Assembly (NCBI RefSeq): GCF_001293525.1
Contig: NZ_BBYR01000007.1
Coordinates: 124,001 to 188,000, forward strand
Length of the DNA stretch: 64,000 nt
Reading direction: 5' to 3'
Origin: Pseudideonella sakaiensis
Lineage (GTDB): Bacteria > Pseudomonadota > Gammaproteobacteria > Burkholderiales > Burkholderiaceae_C
Part shown: positions 60,176 through 64,000 of the stretch, piece after piece
How the letters are laid out: each line of letters begins with the position of its first letter
Numbering within the stretch: position 1 is the first letter of the stretch
Program-made: the position numbers and the translations under genes
The notes under the pieces: model-generated
Told to the model about the DNA's origin: nothing
What the model saw: the letters and a program-made list of their open reading frames with translations, nothing else
Database searches by the model: none

Positions 60176-61843
60176 ATGCCCGCCTGGCTGACCCGGCTCG
60201 ACGAGTGGTTCCCGCTGCGCTTCGCGACCTGGCTGGCCTGCGCCGTCGGGCTGCTGCTGGCCGGCTTCGTCTGGATCGGTTTCGGCGTCGCGGGCTGGCT
60301 GGCGCTGGTCTTCCTGGCGCTGGTGCTGCTCGGCTGGCGCGACCGCGTGCAGGCGCGCCACTCGGTGCTGCGCAACTACCCGGTGATCGGCCACCTGCGC
60401 TTCCTGCTCGAGTTCATCCGGCCCGAGATCCGGCAGTACTTCATCGAGGGCGACAACGATGCCGCGCCCTTCTCGCGCCAGCAGCGCTCGCTCGTCTACC
60501 AGCGCGCGAAGGGCGACTCCGACAAGCGTCCCTTCGGCACCCAGCGCGACGTCGGCGCGGTCGGCTACGAGTGGATCAACCACTCGATGCAGCCGACCCG
60601 GCTGGACTCGCACGACTTCCGCGTCACCATCGGCCACGGCCTGCCTCAGCCCTACAGCGCCAGCGTCTTCAACATCTCGGCGATGAGCTTCGGCGCGCTC
60701 AGCGCCAACGCGATCCTGGCGCTGAACGCCGGCGCGCAGCGCGGCGGCTTCGCGCACGACACCGGCGAGGGCAGCATCAGCCGCTACCACCGCGAGCACG
60801 GCGGCGACCTGATCTGGGAGATCGGCTCCGGCTACTTCGGCTGCCGCGACGAGGCCGGCCGCTTCGACGAGGCGCGCTTCGTCGCCAACGCGACGCTGCC
60901 GCAGGTGAAGATGATCGAGCTGAAGCTCAGCCAGGGCGCCAAGCCGGGCCACGGCGGGGTGCTGCCGGGGCCGAAGGTGACGCCGGAGATCGCCGCGGCG
61001 CGCGGCGTGCCGGTGGGCGTGGACTGCGTCTCGCCGTCCAGCCACGGCGCCTTCTCGACGCCGATCGAGATGATGCAGTTCATCGCGCGGCTGCGCACGC
61101 TGTCCGGCGGCAAGCCGACCGGCTTCAAGCTGTGCATCGGCCACGTCTGGGAGTGGTTCGCGATCGCCAAGGCGATGCTGGAAACCGGCATCACGCCGGA
61201 CTTCATCGTGGTCGACGGCGCCGAGGGCGGCACCGGCGCCGCGCCGCTGGAGTTCACCGACCACGTCGGCGCGCCGCTGCAGGAGGGCCTGCTGCTGGTG
61301 CACAACACCCTGGTCGGCCTGAACCTGCGCGACCGCGTCAAGCTCGGCTGCGCCGGCAAGGTGATCAGCGCCTTCGACATCGCGCGGATGATGGCGCTGG
61401 GTGCCGACTGGTGCAATTCGGCGCGCGGCTTCATGTTCGCGCTCGGCTGCATCCAGTCCCAGTCCTGCCACACCGGCCACTGCCCGACCGGCGTGGCCAC
61501 GCAGGACGCCTCGCGCCAGCGTGCGCTGGTGGTGCCGAGCAAGGCCGAGCGGGTCTACCAGTACCACCACCAGACGCTGGAGGCGCTGAAGGAACTGGTG
61601 CAGGCGGCGGGGCTGGAGCACCCGGCGCAGATCACCGCGTCGCACATCGTGCGGCGCAGCAGCGAGAACGGCGTCAAGCTGCTGGCCAACCTGCTGCCCT
61701 TCGTGAAGCCGGGCGAGCTGCTGCGCGGCGAGCCGAGCTTCCAGGTCTTCCGCTACTACTGGCCGATGGCCCGCGCCGACAGCTTCGCGGTCGCCGACCC
61801 GGACGACACGCCCGACGAGCCGGCGGCCGCGCCGCCGGCGTGA
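60176..61843 (+). CDS. FMN-binding glutamate synthase family protein
   Basis: A 555-residue protein with two N-terminal membrane helices (FATWLACAVGLLLAGFVWIG and AGWLALVFLALVLLGW), then a GltB-like FMN barrel. Motifs are ISAMSFGALSANAILALNAG, GEGSISRYHREHGGDLIWEI, GAKPGHGGVLPGPKVTPEIA and FIVVDGAEGGTGAAPLEFTD. A Cys cluster CIQSQSCHTGHCPTG would bind a 3Fe-4S or related cluster. The amidotransferase domain of glutamate synthase is missing, so the natural reaction is unknown. The neighbours give no pathway. Confidence 0.82.
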   Translation: MPAWLTRLDEWFPLRFATWLACAVGLLLAGFVWIGFGVAGWLALVFLALVLLGWRDRVQARHSVLRNYPVIGHLRFLLEFIRPEIRQYFIEGDNDAAPFSRQQRSLVYQRAKGDSDKRPFGTQRDVGAVGYEWINHSMQPTRLDSHDFRVTIGHGLPQPYSASVFNISAMSFGALSANAILALNAGAQRGGFAHDTGEGSISRYHREHGGDLIWEIGSGYFGCRDEAGRFDEARFVANATLPQVKMIELKLSQGAKPGHGGVLPGPKVTPEIAAARGVPVGVDCVSPSSHGAFSTPIEMMQFIARLRTLSGGKPTGFKLCIGHVWEWFAIAKAMLETGITPDFIVVDGAEGGTGAAPLEFTDHVGAPLQEGLLLVHNTLVGLNLRDRVKLGCAGKVISAFDIARMMALGADWCNSARGFMFALGCIQSQSCHTGHCPTGVATQDASRQRALVVPSKAERVYQYHHQTLEALKELVQAAGLEHPAQITASHIVRRSSENGVKLLANLLPFVKPGELLRGEPSFQVFRYYWPMARADSFAVADPDDTPDEPAAAPPA

Positions 61844-61869
61844 GCGGCGGTCGGCTGGCTCCGGTCGGC

Positions 61870-62484
61870 TCAGGCCGGCGGCAGCGTGTCGACGAAGCTC
61901 TGGCGGGCGTAGAGCTTGGTCGCGAGCTTCGCGAGGTTCGGGTGCTCGGCGCGCCAGTCCATCTGCGGAAAGCGGAAGTCGAGATAGCCGAGCGCACAGC
62001 CGACCGCGATGTCGGCCAGCGAGATGTGGATGCCGGTGCACCAGGGCTTGTCGGCCAGGCCGCGCGCCATCGCCTTGACCGCGGCGTCGATCTTGCCCAT
62101 CTGGCGGTCGACCCACGCCGCGCTGCGCTCGCCCGCGGCGCGCCCGGGCCAGGTCTGCTCCAGGCGGGCCAGGATCGCGGCATCCAGCAGGCCGTCGGCC
62201 AGCGCCTCCCAGGTGCGCACCTCGGCGCGCTCGCGGCCGCGCTCGGGGATCAGCTTGCCCACCGGCGACAGCGTGTCGACGTACTCGACGATCACGCGCG
62301 AATCGAACAGCGCCTCGCCGCCTTCCATCACGAGGCAGGGCACCTTGCCCAGCGGGTTGGACTCGACGATCCGGTCGCTGGCCCACACGTCCTCGAGCTC
62401 GAGCTGGAAGTCGAGCTTCTTCTCGGCCAGCACGATGCGCACCTTGCGCACGTAGGGGCTGGTCAATGAGCCAATCAGTTTCAT
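61870..62484 (-). CDS. Glutathione S-transferase family protein
   Basis: A 204-residue cytosolic GST. The N-terminal thioredoxin-like domain has MKLIGSLTSPYVRKVRIVLA (Ser in the active-site SPYVRKV motif), NPLGKVPCLVMEGGEALFDS, with the cis-Pro, and the SNAIL-like DS segment for glutathione. The helical domain follows from DALLDAAILARLEQ-type sequence. The true start is taken as MKLIGS; a frame from an upstream MEMPGNP adds seven residues. A TAGAAT is seen in the 33 nt between this gene and the divergent-facing hydrolase end. Confidence 0.85.
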   Translation of the reverse strand: MKLIGSLTSPYVRKVRIVLAEKKLDFQLELEDVWASDRIVESNPLGKVPCLVMEGGEALFDSRVIVEYVDTLSPVGKLIPERGRERAEVRTWEALADGLLDAAILARLEQTWPGRAAGERSAAWVDRQMGKIDAAVKAMARGLADKPWCTGIHISLADIAVGCALGYLDFRFPQMDWRAEHPNLAKLATKLYARQSFVDTLPPA

Positions 62485-62517
62485 GGGGTTGCCCGGCATT
62501 TCCAATTGATAAAGATT

Positions 62518-63825
62518 CTAGCGGCCGGCCTCCGGGGCACCGGCCCCGGGCTGTCTCGTCCAGTCGACAGCCGCGGGCCGGCCGGGCAGGTCCAGCACGG
62601 CCTCCGCCGGGGCGCAGCGCGCGACCACGCGGCCGCGGCGCATCACCCACAGCCGCGTGGCCCGCAGGCGGATCGCCTCCACCGGGTCGCGCGCCTGCAG
62701 CAGCACCAGGTCGGCCGCCTTGCCGACCTCGACGCCGTGGTGCTCCAGGCCGAGCACCCGGGCCGCGTTCGTCGTGACCGCGTCGAAGCAGGCCCGCATC
62801 TGCGCCTGCGAGGTCATCTGCGCGACGTGCAGGCCCATCTGGGCGACTTCGAGCATGTCGCCGCTGCCGAGCGCGTACCACGGGTCCATCACGCAGTCGT
62901 GGCCGAAGGCGACGTTGACGCCGGCGGCCATCAGCTCCGGCACCCGCGTCATGCCGCGCCGCCGCGGGTAGCCGTCGTGGCGGCCCTGCAGCGTGATGTT
63001 GATCAGCGGGTTGGCCACCGCGTGCAGCCCGGCCTCGGCCATCAGCGGCAGCAGCTTGGAGACGTAGTAGTCGTCCATGCCGTGCATCGAGGTCAGGTGC
63101 GAGCCGGTGACGCGGCCGTGCAGGCCCAGCCGGTGCGCCTGCGCCGCCAGCGTCTCGACGTGGCGCGACAGCGGGTCGTCGCTCTCGTCGCAGTGCATGT
63201 CCACGCGCAGGCCTCGCTCGGCGGCCAGCTCGCACAGCAGCCGCACCGATTCGGCGCCGTCGGCCATCGTGCGCTCGAAGTGCGGGATGCCGCCGACCAC
63301 GTCGACGCCGCGGTCCAGCGCGCGCCGCAGGTTGGCCAGCGCCGTCGGCGAGCGCAGCAGGCCGTCCTGCGGGAAGGCCACCAGCTGCAGGTCCAGCCAG
63401 GGCTTGACCGTCTCGCGCACCTGCAGCAGCGCCTCCACCGCGAGCAGCCGGTCGTCGCAGACGTCGACGTGGCTGCGGATCGCCAGCAGGCCGCGCGCGA
63501 CGGCCCAGTCGCAGTAGGCCAGCGCGCGCTCCACCAGCGCCTGCTGCGTCAGCGCCGGCTTCAGCTCGCCCCACAGCGCGATGCCCTCGAGCAGGGTGCC
63601 GCTGCGGTTCACGCGCGGCAGGCCGTAGCTGAGCGTGGAATCGAGGTGGAAGTGAGCGTCTACGAACGGCGCGCTCAGCAGCCAGCCCCGCGCGTCGATC
63701 AGCTCGGCGCCCTCGGTGGCGGCGAGGCCGGGGCCGATCTCGGCGATGCGGCCGTCGACGATGCGCAGGTCCTGGTCCCGGCGGCCGTCGACGAGGGTGG
63801 CATGGCGGATCAGCGTGGGGCGCAT
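62518..63825 (-). CDS. Cytosine deaminase-like amidohydrolase
   Basis: A 435-residue metal-dependent amidohydrolase of the cytosine deaminase group. Metal His motif is APFVDAHFHLDSTLSYGLPR, then NRSGTLLEGIALWGELKPA. AIRSHVDVCDDRLLAVEAL and VDMHCDESDDPLSRHVETLA supply the second His and Glu, and VAFGHDCVMDPWYALGSGDM the catalytic Asp region. The length matches CodA (about 430). I start at MRPTLIRHATLVDGRR; upstream in-frame residues are arginine-rich. Deamination of cytosine or a related base is likely, but other N-acyl or s-triazine substrates are used by relatives. No codB permease is in view. Confidence 0.82.
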   Translation of the reverse strand: MRPTLIRHATLVDGRRDQDLRIVDGRIAEIGPGLAATEGAELIDARGWLLSAPFVDAHFHLDSTLSYGLPRVNRSGTLLEGIALWGELKPALTQQALVERALAYCDWAVARGLLAIRSHVDVCDDRLLAVEALLQVRETVKPWLDLQLVAFPQDGLLRSPTALANLRRALDRGVDVVGGIPHFERTMADGAESVRLLCELAAERGLRVDMHCDESDDPLSRHVETLAAQAHRLGLHGRVTGSHLTSMHGMDDYYVSKLLPLMAEAGLHAVANPLINITLQGRHDGYPRRRGMTRVPELMAAGVNVAFGHDCVMDPWYALGSGDMLEVAQMGLHVAQMTSQAQMRACFDAVTTNAARVLGLEHHGVEVGKAADLVLLQARDPVEAIRLRATRLWVMRRGRVVARCAPAEAVLDLPGRPAAVDWTRQPGAGAPEAGR

Positions 63826-64000
63826 GGCGGGCAGGCGGTGGTGGGCGATGGCAGACCGCACAGCAAGAAACATACGCCGTGCGGCCCGTGACGGACGGGC
63901 GGGCGACAACCCGGAATGGGGGGGCGGGCGGCCGCGCCGGCCCCACCAGCCCGCGCGCGGCAGGCGCGGGCCGCCGCAGCCGGCCCGGCCGGGGGGCTCA
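63826..64000. other. Region upstream of the deaminase gene, no gene seen
   Basis: The last 175 nt of the window hold no convincing gene. The sequence is GC-rich with an arginine/proline-coding bias in all frames. It presumably contains the deaminase promoter, but no clear -35/-10 was found. Confidence 0.4.

Noticed and set aside
59102-63946. 1614-codon open frame on the minus strand across the glutamate synthase-like, GST and deaminase genes
   Set aside because: It is a composite of shadow sequence and has low-complexity composition; real genes with motifs exist in other frames here.

Overview
The window is very GC-rich DNA (roughly 70 % or more by eye) with near-saturated G/C third codon positions. 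It comes from a purple photosynthetic proteobacterium. The gene order crtC-crtD (leftward), then crtE-crtF-bchC-bchX-bchY-bchZ-pufB-pufA-pufL-pufM-pufC (rightward), the lack of pufQ and pufX, and a tetraheme pufC fit a phototrophic betaproteobacterium of the order Burkholderiales, close to Rubrivivax/Roseateles. The abundance of tripartite-tricarboxylate 'Bug' binding proteins supports this. Species cannot be fixed from the sequence alone.

Layout. (1) 1-13026: photosynthesis superoperon, covering spheroidene-type carotenoid genes, chlorophyllide a reductase (BchXYZ), BchC, the LH1 antenna and the reaction centre with its tetraheme cytochrome. Two PpsR/CrtJ-type operators overlap a sigma70 promoter between crtD and crtE. 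A degenerate copy of the same arrangement precedes bchC, and a strong hairpin follows pufC. Two small unrecognised genes are embedded here: a 38-codon ORF locked between bchC and bchX, and a 73-codon ORF between pufB and pufA that looks like an LH1-beta relative whose bacteriochlorophyll-binding His is Gln. (2) 13100-26013: M20 peptidase, dienelactone hydrolase-family enzyme, a sensory block (PAS histidine kinase, response regulator, REC-GAF histidine kinase), cupin, a beta-propeller diguanylate cyclase, a PLP-dependent ammonia-lyase, and a membrane Ser/Thr kinase with a DUF4384 tail. (3) 26174-30088: DUF1615 lipoprotein, recJ and a conserved hypothetical. (4) 30152-34826: a small catabolic operon (RraA/LigK-type aldolase, DUF1932 dehydrogenase, Bug protein, LigI-type hydrolase) with a LysR regulator and a perfect 10-bp dyad upstream; then 34827-35209, a gene-poor stretch with a possible gene remnant. 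(5) 35210-37142: lolC-lolD lipoprotein exporter. (6) 37213-46591: a long leftward operon-like run. It holds a divergent PqqB, the ABC transporter and YVTN propeller of PQQ-dependent alcohol catabolism, an ExbB/ExbD-like pair with unknown envelope proteins, a Bug protein and two small proteins. (7) 46736-51710: proline iminopeptidase, a sigma54 activator divergent from cytochrome c-550 (pedF), and a quinoprotein-associated binding protein with a clear -24/-12 promoter. (8) 51760-63825: housekeeping genes (DUF1304, DUF2164, redoxin, DsbD-like, ChaN-like, minCDE, FKBP, GAF protein, FMN glutamate synthase-like, GST, cytosine deaminase-like).

How it fits together. Region 1 builds the pigments and apoproteins of the RC-LH1 core and is organised for co-transcription and oxygen/light repression by PpsR. 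Regions 6 and 7 are the accessory half of a PQQ-alcohol-dehydrogenase system (regulator, electron acceptor, transporter), but the dehydrogenase and the PQQ biosynthesis set are not in the window. No tRNA, rRNA, CRISPR array, insertion sequence or phage gene was seen. The most interesting candidates are the pufB-pufA insert gene and the ExbBD-like envelope module.
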